Below are positions 34,012 to 44,453 of a DNA stretch of 64,000 nucleotides, in pieces. The DNA lies in contig JAACJM010000206.1 in assembly GCA_013368315.1 (NCBI GenBank), positions 1 to 64,000 of the forward strand, in the 5' to 3' direction. The DNA comes from Tetrapyrgos nigripes. Taxonomy: Eukaryota > Basidiomycota > Agaricomycetes > Agaricales > Campanellaceae. The stretch's first letter is position 1, and each line of letters starts with the position of its first letter. The notes below the pieces were generated by a model that saw only the letters and a list, made by a program, of their open reading frames with translations, did not search any database and had not been told where the DNA came from. The translations under genes were made by a program, and so were the position numbers.

Positions 34012-34940
34012 CCCTTCACGATTTTTCACTCATTTCCAAGACAGAAATAGATTAGCTGAAACAGGGAGCAAGGCTACCAAAAAGAGACTGAGATTGACAA
34101 CGAGAACGAATGGAGAGGGTTACAAGACAGTAATGGTACAGAAGCTACTTCGGGTTATCATAATGTCATCGATGTATACCCCAGAAACATGATAGAAGTG
34201 AGAAATTGAGAAAATAAATGGATGGCCAGTGTGGTCATGAATAATCCAATGGTGGTGTACAGCATTCAACATGAGGGAGGGATGGGAGGGTGAAAAAGAC
34301 AAGATACGGAAGAGGATAATGCTATAAGCTGGAGGAATAAAGGCAACTAAGTATGAAAACTACAAGATGCATCTGTATCAAAACTTACCTCAGAATTTTC
34401 AATGGTGAGTGAGAATGGTCTGAGTATTATCAGACAAAGCCGGAAAAATCTGAGAGTAAGAGTTAGTCTGAGTGTTCGAACGGACAAGAACAAAAATGCT
34501 CACCAGAAAAATTTCTGCAGTGAGGAGTCTGACTGTCTGTGTGATTCTGAGTTGGGAATCAAATGTCTCAGAGGTCTAGAGCTTATCTAGAGGAGCCTCC
34601 GCTGAGGACCTCAGCACTCCAATAGATGAAAGGAGAGCGAGCGTCTGAACAAAAGGTCGAATTTAAATGAGCTATTTTTGTGAAGGTCTCTGAAGACACT
34701 TCACACCTTCATCAGCCTTCACAAATTTTCGCTCATTTCCAAGACAGAAATAGATTAGCCGAAACAGAGAGCAAGGCTCCCAAAAATAGAGTGAGATTGA
34801 CAACGGGAACAAATGGAGAGGGTATATGAATGAGGCTAAAGATGTTGTGTGTGGGGGCAGTGGAGGTGGAAAGAGATGAGAGTGAGGGAATAATGAGGGA
34901 GAGGGTGTTTTAACGGCTTGCACGTCTAATGCTTGCAAGC
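34012..34940. repeat. DIRS terminal repeat, left
   Basis: Inverted relative to 39447-42924. The segment CATTTCCAAGACAGAAATAG occurs twice within it (about 34028 and 34737), reflecting the terminal sequence and its internal copy. Confidence 0.7.
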
Positions 34941-36460
34941 TCGAGCTCGGCACAGATTGTGGGGTGATCACGGATGTATATTTTCCAAGCTTCAGAACTC
35001 CAACGTCCCAAAGCTTGACAGTTTCACTTACCCCCAAGCTTGCATAGAATGTAGCCGAGCCTGCTTTCACGGAATATCCACCATATTGACAGTTCACGAG
35101 AGAAAAGAAAATCGACTCGAACCAATGGCATGAAGGTAATGAACCATCTTCCATCAGGAAGAGAGGTGCTCGGGCACCATGGATAGTGTCTCTCTGCAAA
35201 CAGAAGCTTTTCAGCAGGATTGGCGATGGATTGTGGGGACAGCAGGATGTCACAGCCTCAGTGGAAGCGATCCCCTTTATGGTAGGGGAGATGATATTGG
35301 GCATGTCCATCAGGGAAGGTCAGAGTGATTAGCTTCTGAAAGCCAAGTCTCGATTTGTGATTGTGTGAGGAGACAAGTTCACTGGCCCTATGACAACTGT
35401 AGAACATGCAAGAAAGAATGGTTATGAAGAGGAGCTTGTCATATGTAGGAGATTTCAGGTACCAATCATAGAATGCTTGAAGGTGTGCGAGTTGTAGAGG
35501 AAGCTTGCACTTGACTGGATCTGCATGAATTTTCTTTGAACTGGCTATGGTAGCTTGAACTAAAGGATCGGCACAGTTCTTAGTGAAGTCAGGGTAGATG
35601 TCACAGAGGAAATGATGGGTGCCTGTGAGGTATTCTGGGCCCGAGGCAATGAATTGTGATGTGTAGTCAATATATTGAGTGAGGGTTTGGGAAGTGGGTT
35701 CTAGGGAAATGTTATGATCTAAGCAGAAGGTTACATAGTCTCTAGCACCTGTGCTGTAGGTGTTTTGCATTGAAGTCTTGATTGCATTTACAGCAAGGAA
35801 GACTACTCTCTCATCAATATAATTGAGAGATTGGATAGGCCAGGGAATGCAGGGTTTACTGCGTCCCCCAAGCTGTTTCCAAAGGACTCTCTCCATCACA
35901 TCAGCAGGAGATCCCTCGGGGAGTAAAGTGGTGGATGCAGTAGCTAGAGAATTGGTGACGAAAGTCCTCCAGTCTATTCCAGATTGAAGTACTAAACCAG
36001 CAACTGCAAGAAATACAGAGGTGTGCATGTGGTTCCTTGTGTGAAGAGATTGGAAGGCTTGCACTGAGTCCAGACTGTCAGACCAAATGAGGATTCTCTT
36101 TGGAGGATTGGGAAGGGAGACTATATGGTGTATGGAAGACAGGATAGCTAAGAGCTCGAGAAAGAAGATGTCGACAGGCACTTCGGGAGTATGTAAGGGG
36201 TAGACAAACCCATTGCCAGCATATACAAATGACAAGGCTTTTGAAAGACTCGCATCTGTCCAAATGACCATGTCAGCTTCTCTGTCAGACCAGTGTCCAT
36301 TGTCAATGAAAGTGATACCAATCACTGATGGCAATATGGTATTTAGCCAGGTGAGATCTTCTCTGACAGTGACGTTGATTGGGACACCTGCTTTCATGTG
36401 AGACTTGCTACTGGATTTCCTATACAGCTTGGAGAGCATGGGACAGCCCCATGGCAACAC
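34930..36460 (-). pseudogene. DIRS RNase H and tyrosine recombinase
   Basis: The frame 36460-35258 starts within the RT-RNase H connection (VREDLTWL), then RNase H with its acids (MVIWTDAS, FFLELLAILSS, ILIWSDSLDS). The recombinase N-terminal domain follows (TYSTGARDYVTFCLDHNIS, LQAFYDWYLKSPTYDKLLF) and then CHRASELV with the first catalytic Arg. The frame stops after LPYHKGDRFH. The C-terminal part continues in another frame (PLFLMEDGSLPSCHWF). At the expected GGHSLRAG box it reads GGYSVKAG, so both the His and the second Arg are replaced. A Tyr survives in LGKYTS. Recombination is probably abolished. Confidence 0.8.
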
Positions 36461-36929
36461 ATTCAGAGCCCAGTTAATGTGCCCACCAAGTCAAAGCCAG
36501 TCACATAAAGAAGGGAAACAGTTAGGGGTATTTAGGAACAAGGAGATTCTGTAAGGGCAACTCCTGACACATGAGGCAATCACTCAACAACTGCAGGAGG
36601 GGATCCAAAGATATAAATCAGAACTAGACGATACAAAGTTGACATACTACGCACCTGCAGGAGGGGATCGAAAGAGAAAAACTCAAGGACACTCGCCTGC
36701 AGGGAAGGGGTATATATACTTGTATGAAGGCCTGGGAAAATATCTACAAAACTGTACAGTTGAAACGAAGTAATGGAAAGGTGGAATGATGGGAGATCAA
36801 ATGATGAACAATGAATGATGGATGATGAAAACAGTGAAACAGGGATAAACAAGTCAATGAAGTCCAGATAAAACAAGAACAAACAAGTCCTAAAGGAGAA
36901 GGGAAGGAAAAAGGAAACTGACCCCTTAC

Positions 36930-37686
36930 AGATTCAATCTGTGAGGTTGGAGATGGAGGATGGAGAAAGTGACATTGAACCATGATCTATGTCAACCCAA
37001 AAGCCAATGATTTTTAGGCTTGATCCATGTTCTTGTTTGGCATCTTCAAAGGGGCATCCCAGATGCTCCCACAAGATGAGAAGTTGAACTTGCTTTGCTG
37101 GCTGTAGCATTCCCTGATAGAAGACCAGAGTGTCTGGAAACTCCCAGCTGAAAAAATCATCCATGTATATGTGCTAGCCAGTGATATTAAATTTGCAAAT
37201 AGCAATCCAACAGATGAGACTCGAGAGAGCACACCAAAGATGGGGTGAAGAATGACTACCAAAGACTAGGTGACAGACTATGTGGTAGTTGTTATTGACC
37301 TTGACAACTTGGTGTAATGGCCTAATTGGATGTACCGGAAGCATGGGGAAGGCACCCTTGATGTCGCTTTTGAACAAGACAAGGCAACGATCAGGATGTT
37401 GTTGCTTTGCTTGATGCAAAGCCAGGCCAAAAGAGTGCATTCCATCATATGAAACCCTCGCCTCATCCCAGGGTATTCCGTTGTTGATACCAGAACCCAA
37501 TAAATCTGTGATGACTCTCGATTTTGCTTTCTGTTCCCCTTGCCACACCACAAACATCAGAGAACTCTTCATTCCAGGGACCACACAGTCAATCAGTGGA
37601 GACCACTGACCCTCTCTGATTTCTTTATCTCTGTAAGCCCATATGACATCAAGATCAGGCTCCTCCATTGGATAATTATCCATCAT
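36930..37686 (-). pseudogene. DIRS reverse transcriptase
   Basis: The minus-strand frame carries SRVITDLLGSGINNGIPW, CLVLFKSDIKGAFPMLPVHP, YHIVCHLVFGSHSSPHLWCA, then the catalytic HIYMDDFFSWEF box and EHLGCPFEDAKQEHG...IIGFWVDI. An in-frame TAG sits four codons before YMDD (about 37171-37173). After NLTD the frame stops. The expected continuation (TPNCFPSLCDW, GGHINWALNVLPWG) reappears about 375 bp on, near 36450-36545. The gap holds three GATCCCCTCCTGCAG-like copies and may be an insertion or an intron. Confidence 0.8.
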
Positions 37687-38750
37687 GTCTTCTAACCCAT
37701 CCTCCCAATCTCCCGAATGGCAAGGCCAAAAACCGAAATCAAGGGAGTGAAGAACAGACTCGATGAAAGCGGGGTTAGGATGGTCATGGACAAGATTTCT
37801 GAGGCGTGTTGTGTTATATGGAGTATCGACATTGATGAAATCCTTTTGAGCCTCTAGTGCTTGGAGAATTTCTGGATCAGAGAGTAGTTTTTTCAGGTGG
37901 TTTGGGGAGTGGAGGTGCAGTTTCAGAATAAATGGCAGAGGGATATTGCTTCATCATTGTTATCCATCCAAATAAAACCTCATTTAAAACGAGGTTTGTA
38001 AATGTCCGAATCTGCTTTTTGTTTCGAGGATGAAGGATTGAATGGTATGAGTCGTTTAGGCCCGTTTAGAGCTTGAGATAACCGGTGATTTATTTCAGTT
38101 GGCTCATTCCTTCCTTTGGTTGAACTCAGAGAGGCATCGAGGGCTGTCTCTGGCTCTGTGGGCTCCGTAGCAGATGCTACAGAGACCGTGGCGACACCCA
38201 AAACTGCAAGGATCAGATTCGCATTTCCCTTCGTTCCAGTTGAGACAAACGGAAGGCACAGGACTGTAAGGCTTCTTGAATTGACGTTTAGATCCTTCTG
38301 AGGGAGAGTCAGGAACCGGACGCTTTGGATTCGTAAGAGAAGAAGCTTTTGCAAGCTCGGATAGTAAGATCGGTTGGATGTGGGAAGGAGCATCGAGTCT
38401 AAATGCACTGTTGCTGCACTTCTCTCAGATGTGGCGATTCGACACAGATGGGAAGAATGGAGTCGGAGTGGAAGTCATGGAAATACAAGACGATGAGCCC
38501 TCAGTAGACTTTGAGTTCATCAACTCGGTGGGGATATAACTACTCGACTCCTCGAGCCCAACAGTCGAAAACTCTAGTCCAGTCACACTCCGATTTGAGT
38601 GGTTTTGGCAGATACGTGATCTTTGCGAATGATGGCAAATCCTCCAGTGAAGTCTTTCGCATCAGCATAATGATCATACCCCAGTTTCATGGATGCGAAA
38701 ATTTTTTCAAAGTCAACCATCTGGTCTTTGATGATCTCTTTCTAAATGGC

Positions 38751-39320
38751 TCAAGGGATTGGGTCGCTGAGACGTTGCTGTAGGATAGCAACGAGGCTAT
38801 CAAGGTTTGTTTCTTTGGCGAAAACCTGACACAACCTCCACGTTTCATCCAGAATAGGGTCTCCCATGGACTTTGCCAGAGCGGCAATGTGAGGAGCTGC
38901 TGCGAGTGTGGTAGCGGAGACACCTCCCACAGAGGTTCGACTAGAAGGTGCTTCGATACGAGGTGCAGAACGAATGGCGTCAGCGATGAATGGATCAGCA
39001 TTGAGGAAGGCTTGTCGGACATGATCTGTACCTCTATGGACCTCGTCACCTCTGTTCCCAAGATTATCAACCTGTGGACTAGGGGATCCACAACCTTCTG
39101 ACCTGTGTTCATTCTCCCAGTCTTCAATCTGCTCCAGGTACCAATCAATCTCCCCGCTCAAAGCTCCAGTAGCAAGCATGGCTGGACCAACTTCAGATGT
39201 AGAGATTTGACCATGGAGGTAATCGTCCGAGATCTTCTGAATTGCTTCAGCCCTAGCTCTGATAATGTCACCGACATCGGGAGTGGAGTCCCAGCTGTGA
39301 GTAGAATCATTGTCAGACAT
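38751..39320 (-). CDS. DIRS gag-like ORF, 189 aa
   Basis: First ORF of the DIRS element. The ATG at 39318-39320 follows the conserved leader CATATTGCTTCGCCATCAAC, which also ends the terminal copy at about 42930-42960. The product is acidic and Asp/Glu/Ser-rich with a helical C-terminus (FAKETNLDSLVAILQQRL), like the gag-type first ORF of fungal DIRS elements. More open but shifted frames follow down to 37980, so the original protein was probably longer. Confidence 0.5.
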   Translation of the reverse strand: MSDNDSTHSWDSTPDVGDIIRARAEAIQKISDDYLHGQISTSEVGPAMLATGALSGEIDWYLEQIEDWENEHRSEGCGSPSPQVDNLGNRGDEVHRGTDHVRQAFLNADPFIADAIRSAPRIEAPSSRTSVGGVSATTLAAAPHIAALAKSMGDPILDETWRLCQVFAKETNLDSLVAILQQRLSDPIP

Positions 39321-40272
39321 GAAAGATGTTGATGGCGAAGCAATATGAAAAAGATGAAATACAGAAGAGGACAGCGCTATAAGCTCAGAATTTTCAACGG
39401 TGAGTGAGAACGGTCTGAGTATTATCAGACAAAGCCGGAAAATTCAGGCAAGCATTAGACGTGCAAGCCGTTAAAACACCCTCTCCCTCATTATTCCCTC
39501 ACTCTCATCTCTTTCCACCTCCACCGCCCCCACACACAACATCTTTAGCCTCATTCATATACCCTCTCCATTTGTTCTCGTTGTCAATCTCACTCTATTT
39601 TTGGGAGCCTTGCTCTCTGTTTCAGCTAATCTATTTCTGTCTTGGAAATGAGCGAAAATTTTGTGAAGGCTGATGAAGGTGTGAAGTGTCTTCAGAGACC
39701 TTCACAAAAATAGCTCATTTAAATTTGATCTTTTGTTCAGACGCTCGCTCTCCTTTCATGTTGTCAACAGGGTCTCATCTATTGGAGTGTGGAGGTCCTC
39801 AGCGGAGGCTCCTCTAGATAAGCTCTAGACCTCTGAGACATTTGATTCCCAACTCGGAATCACACAGACAGTCAGACTCCTCACTGCAGAAATTTTTCTG
39901 ATGAGCATTTTTGTTCTTGTCTGTTCGAACACTCAGACTAACTCTTACTCTCAGAATTTTCCAGCTTTGTCTGATAATACTCAGACCGTTGGAGTAGGCT
40001 GAGGCTGGCTATCGCTATGCCAAAGCCAAACGTAGTGGATAGACGTGAAGTGCTGTCTACGGCGTACATGCAAGCTGTATACTACGCGATCACGTGACTC
40101 CCGGGCCTAGACATCCCCTCTTCCCCTACTCCATGTGCCACCCTCAAACAAGGCGATGTCCTCGTCACCCGGAAACAAACAAGAAAACGAAAAGAAACAG
40201 CCTATGCACGAATCCAACCTAAATCTCGCAAAACACGACCCAACTCCACCAAACGAGGATCTCCCACCCAAT

Positions 40273-41373
40273 CTAACAAAACCGGCTTATAATGAAGAAA
40301 TGCAGGAGATGAAGACAGCGTGAAGGTTTGGATAGGTCTATGAGCCCCAAGACCATGAGGATGTCGATGTGTGATGGTGGGATGGTACTGTGGTGTACTA
40401 GTGTGGGGATGCAAATGTAACGTAGGTGTATTAATGAATTGACGAGTTTTCTGAGATGGAAACCGAGATCGTTGAGCACGGCGTTGAAGAGAGTTGAAGG
40501 GACGAGTAGTGGAACTGTTTGAACGAAGAGCGGAAATATCTCGTGGTGGGGAAGTGGATGGAATGAGGATGGCGGGTGGAATAGTGTCTGATTCGTCTGC
40601 CCAATTGAGTTTGTCTTCGGAACCCTTTGACGACAACGGGGTCTCGACATTGGTCTGAGTCGATAGCGAAACGTATGACGACGTGAGGGAAGGGGTGAAA
40701 TGGAAACTGTTTGTCTCCTCTGACTTTCCTCCTCCTGTGCCTGTGCCAATCCCAACACCTTGCCTGCCTCAAAACCGAGTCTGCGTCCTTCTTCAATCAA
40801 CTCCTTTCTCTGCTCTTCTGCCATAGCTTGCTTCCCATCCTCATAACCACACTTCCATGCATCAGTTGTACATTGACAGTTGTTGGAACCAATAGCGCGA
40901 GCGGCGTCCCATAAAACACGGAAGATGGTCTTCCTGTCATCGGCTACCTCGAGTTCGGAAAGAGCGGTTTCGAATGCCTCGTCAGGATCATCGAGCTCCT
41001 CAACCAAAAGATGATAAACGGGAAAGGAAGTGGACTGGGAGGAAACCTCGCGGACAAGGTTAATGACTGTGGGCAATGACAGCATGTCAGGACATTTGGC
41101 AGCAAATGCGACGTCTCCTATTTTATCAATCCAATATGCCACGAAAAGTTCCCGAACGCACGACCAGACCTTCTTCAAAGGCTCAGGAACTCGGTCAAAC
41201 CATTCCGCCGCCGTGGATGCCAATTTACACCTAAACTCTTCAATCTTATCCCAATCATTGTCCCTCCAACCGGCAACCTCGTCTATCTTTCTTAACCATT
41301 CTTCTGCACCAATTCCCTGTGTGCCCCAGAAAGCCCGGACCCGAGACAGTTGTCCACTTTTCGCCCTCAACAC
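40273..41373 (-). CDS. gag-like capsid protein of the LTR element
   Basis: 366 aa open frame. Residues ~12-75 (FWGTQGIGAEEWLRKIDEVA, W...DW.KIEEFRCKLASTA, AEWFDRVP, VRELFVAYWID) match the general pattern of retrotransposon gag/capsid domains (WL..i....... A..wf........ W...l..F). A Glu/Gln-rich helix follows, then a Ser/Pro/His-rich low-complexity tail. No zinc knuckle is visible. It probably builds the particle for this otherwise enzyme-less element. Its ATG could be internal to a longer spliced ORF. Confidence 0.6.
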   Translation of the reverse strand: MLRAKSGQLSRVRAFWGTQGIGAEEWLRKIDEVAGWRDNDWDKIEEFRCKLASTAAEWFDRVPEPLKKVWSCVRELFVAYWIDKIGDVAFAAKCPDMLSLPTVINLVREVSSQSTSFPVYHLLVEELDDPDEAFETALSELEVADDRKTIFRVLWDAARAIGSNNCQCTTDAWKCGYEDGKQAMAEEQRKELIEEGRRLGFEAGKVLGLAQAQEEESQRRQTVSISPLPSRRHTFRYRLRPMSRPRCRQRVPKTNSIGQTNQTLFHPPSSFHPLPHHEIFPLFVQTVPLLVPSTLFNAVLNDLGFHLRKLVNSLIHLRYICIPTLVHHSTIPPSHIDILMVLGLIDLSKPSRCLHLLHFFIISRFC

Positions 41374-41761
41374 GTGATGTTCTCACGGACAGAAAAGGAA
41401 GGTTATTTGTCCTCGGCAAAAGGCGGCTACATTTTGTCTCGAACAAATAAAGATTATTCGGACGAGCTCCGGAGCTCCTAAATTTGAATACATTTGTACA
41501 ACAGAGTATCTACTCAAGTACGTGGGCCCGAAGGGCCAGAAAACTGTCCATAAGGCATGTAATAATAGGGATAAGGAGGATAATAATGAGTATAATGTTG
41601 AGACGGTGTTGGATACACCTGGGATTTGACTTGGGTAAGGTAAGGCTATATGCGGAGCGGCAACAGCAGTGGGAATAGGAGGTGCAGAAGAGGGAGGTGC
41701 AGCAAGTGGAGCAGGAGCAGGGGAAGGTAAAGGCAAGGATTGAGAAGATGAAGTAGATATA

Positions 41762-42304
41762 CTAGCTGACGCACCCCGGTTCTGCGAAACGACTCACCAT
41801 GACCCCACTCATCCCTCGCCAACAAAGTGAAATGAGCTTGTCGTCCTCTTCTCGTTCTAGCCACTCTCGGAATTCTTCCATTGAGCCCCATGACATTGTG
41901 TAGTTGTGGCATGAATCGTATTCGAATGTTCCAGGGATGCTGTACCTGTCCCGATTGCAAGAACTGAATTTAGAATTGGCGGCGTGTGTCTGCTGATCGT
42001 TGATGGCATCAACGGGTATAGCGAGGCTCGGAAAAGGTGGAGAGACGTCGGGAACAGAGGTTTGGAAGCTGGAGAACATTGCGGACGATGAGGAGAGGAG
42101 GTGAAAACGGTTGAAAGTCCAATTTTCCCAATTGGGAACCAAGTGGTCCAAGTTCTTTTGTTCTCCTTTCTGGCTTCCGGACCACCGAGAAATATTATTC
42201 ACCGAAAACTTGCCGAAAACTACAATATCTCTACATGACATAAGCACCTGCCTAATCGAGACGTCACGTGTTGAGGGCGGAAAGTCAAAACCTACCCGAG
42301 ACAT
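41762..42304 (-). CDS. upstream ORF in the LTR element
   Basis: 180 aa, starting about 135 bp inside the 5' LTR. Contains YDSCHNYTMSWGSMEEFREW followed by a charged helix. This reminds me of N-terminal regions of basidiomycete FAR1/MULE-like proteins, but that is from memory and weak. It could be an untranslated leader with a chance ORF. Confidence 0.3.
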   Translation of the reverse strand: MSRVGFDFPPSTRDVSIRQVLMSCRDIVVFGKFSVNNISRWSGSQKGEQKNLDHLVPNWENWTFNRFHLLSSSSAMFSSFQTSVPDVSPPFPSLAIPVDAINDQQTHAANSKFSSCNRDRYSIPGTFEYDSCHNYTMSWGSMEEFREWLEREEDDKLISLCWRGMSGVMVSRFAEPGCVS

Positions 42305-43381
42305 AGCAACGAAACCCAGAGAAACACGTGTGACGTGTCAGTGACAGAAGACAAGAAGCTCCGAAAAACAAGGAAAGTGACCAAGGAAAGATGTCCGGAA
42401 GGTGCGTGTGGTGAGAATCACACTCTCGTCACCAGAATGGAGTAGGCCGAGGCTGGCTATCGCTATGCCAAAGCCAAACGTAGTGGATAGACGTGAAGTG
42501 CTGTCTACGGCGTACATGCAAGCTGTATACTACGCGATCACGTGACTCCCGGGCCTAGATATCCCCTCTTCCCCTACTCCACCGTTCTCACTCGCCGTTG
42601 AAAATTCTGAGGTAAGTTTTGATACAGACGCATCTTGTAGTTTTCATACTTAGTTGCCTTTATTCCTCCAGCTTATAGTGTTATCCTCTTCCGTATCTCG
42701 TCTTTTTCACCCTCCCATCCCTCCCTCATGTTGAATGCTGTACACCACAATTGGATTATTCATGACCACACTGGCCATCCATTTATTTTCTCAATTTCTC
42801 ACTTCTATCATGTTTCTGGGGTATACGTCGATGACATTATGATAACCCGAAGTAGCTTCTGTACCATTACTGTCTTGTAACCCTCTCCATTCGTTCTCGT
42901 TGTCAATATCAGTCTCTTTTTGGGAGCAAGGGATGTTGATGGCAAAGCAATATGAAAAAGATGAGATACGGAAGAGGATAACACTATAAGCTGGAGGAAT
43001 AAAGGCAACTAAGTATGTGTCTGTATCAAAACTTACCTCAGAATTTTCAACAGCGAGTGAGAACGGTCTGAGTATTATCAGACAAAGCCGGAAAATTCTG
43101 AGAGTAAGAGTTAGTCTGAGTGTTCAAACGGACGAGAATGAAAATGCTCACCAGAAAATTTCTGCAGTGAGGAGTCTGACTGTCTGTGTTATTCCGAGTT
43201 GGGAATCAAATGTCTCAGAGGTCTAGAGCTTATCTAGAGGAGCCTCCGCTGAGGACCTCAGCACTCCAATAGATGAGACCCCGTTGATGACATGAAAGGA
43301 GAGCGAGTGTCTGAACGAAAGATCGAATTTAAATGAGCTATTTTTGCGAAGGTCTCTGAAGACACTTCGCACCTTCATCAA

Positions 43382-43468
43382 ACTACTACTGATATAAGAT
43401 ATATCTGTAAAAAAGTGTGTTTCTGTATGCCTTTCTGCCGAGCGGATATTTTTGTATTTTCAGCGTGT
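43382..43468. mobile_element. right half of the MITE interrupted by the DIRS element
   Basis: CTACTACTGATATAAGATAT to TTTTCAGCGTGT matches 7072-7154 closely. Joined with 33967-34010 it restores a full MITE. Confidence 0.7.
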
Positions 43469-43634
43469 CAGCGTCTGCCAAGTTTCGACTATTTCAGACA
43501 TTTCAAAATGGCCTCGGATTTCCTTTCTGACTTCTCTGCCCATCTTAGAGTTGCACCAGCAGAGCTCATCTCATCTGAGTGGTTGACATTGTAATCAGAA
43601 TAGTAGCTCCATGATCCTCATGCCGACAATTTCA

Positions 43635-43914
43635 CACTGGGTGCAAACACTTGTAATTCCTTGGATATACAGAGGAATTACACAAGACTTACATTAGTAC
43701 ACTCAATATGTAAGTCCACTTGACTTACTGAAGTATTACCAAGGACCACTGTGAGACTTTCATGCCTTACAATAGTCATATATAATTGTTCTATTTTTCT
43801 TGGTCTCTGGTAATACTTCAGTAAGTCAAGTGGACTTGCATATTGAGTGTACCAGTGTAAGTCTTATGTAATTCCTCTGTATATCCAAGGAATTACAAGT
43901 GTTTGCACCCAGTG
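43635..43914. mobile_element. 280-bp palindromic MITE of the CACTG family
   Basis: Ends CACTGGGTGCAAACACTTGT and its complement; flanked by TCA on both sides (43632-43634 and 43915-43917). The two halves are imperfect inverted copies (about 120 bp each) around a ~40-bp centre. The ends match those of 13227-16963 except for one base, so the two are members of one family with a 3-bp TSD. Confidence 0.88.
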
Positions 43915-43917
43915 TCA

Positions 43918-44453
43918 GGGCTTTCTCTTCTCATGGTCTCATGCACCTGATGTTAATGACAAACAGCGCTCGTGAACCTACGTGTAGCTTCAAGTGAGGT
44001 GTGATCTCCCATCTACTGCAAATCCCAAACATGCCCCAGATGTTGCCTCAGTTCCTACACTTATTCAATATTGACAAGGTACTATACACATCACAATCAT
44101 TCCTAGGACAGTTCTATGTGGATTCTGTCCCTTTGGAGGAGAAATCATCTTGGCTAGATAGGTTGATGCTGCTGCAATGTGACCATTGGTATATTCAGCT
44201 CAGATCCTAGGGTTTTTGTGCATTCATGAATACCTGGTCTCAAACTGAAGGGTTATTCCTCATCTCTGCTCATCTTGTTTCTCCCTTCCATTGCACAAGT
44301 AAAGTGACATTCATCATTCACAGCACTGTGGCTTCAGTGCCAAATATGCAATAGGTGAAATGAGATATTTAAGGACAGACAAAACAATATCATTCTCACA
44401 ACTACTAGTTTGTGCCTTCATACTCTTTGGTGCAGTCGTAGCAAACGCCAGCG
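43918..44453. other. upstream region of the 7-TM gene
   Basis: No recognised gene; short plus-strand ORFs (for example 44001-44210) only. Probably promoter and 5' leader. Confidence 0.4.

Larger units (their letters stand above)
39990..42581 (-). mobile_element. 2.6-kb LTR element with gag-like ORF, inserted in the DIRS repeat
   Basis: Two 144-bp direct repeats, 39990-40133 and 42438-42581, start TG and end CA (TGGAGTAGG ... CCTACTCCA). I noticed two differences between them (GGCTGAGG/GGCCGAGG and GACATC/GATATC). A 4-bp duplication CCGT flanks the whole (39986-39989 and 42582-42585), and the DIRS sequence resumes exactly on the other side. In minus orientation a TGG lies 3 nt past the 5' LTR, as for a primer-binding site. 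No RT, protease or integrase is seen, so it depends on proteins from elsewhere (TRIM or gag-only class). High LTR similarity means recent movement. Confidence 0.85.
34012..43381 (-). mobile_element. DIRS-type tyrosine-recombinase retrotransposon, decayed and split
   Basis: The order of coding on the minus strand is gag-like, reverse transcriptase, RNase H, tyrosine recombinase, which is the DIRS plan. The 3' terminal region (34012-34940) recurs in reverse complement at 39447-42924, once the LTR element 39990-42581 is removed. A further partial copy, in direct orientation, fills 42925-43381. The right end (CACCTTCATCA) and left end (CCTTCAC) are found fused inside the element at about 34708-34723 and in complement near 39662-39678, as expected of a DIRS internal complementary region. 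No target duplication is seen, normal for recombinase integration. Stops, and altered recombinase residues, suggest the copy is dead. Confidence 0.8.

Noticed and set aside
34012..43381. An ordinary LTR (Gypsy or Copia) retrotransposon
   Set aside because: The terminal repeats are inverted, there is no integrase or protease, and a tyrosine recombinase follows RNase H.
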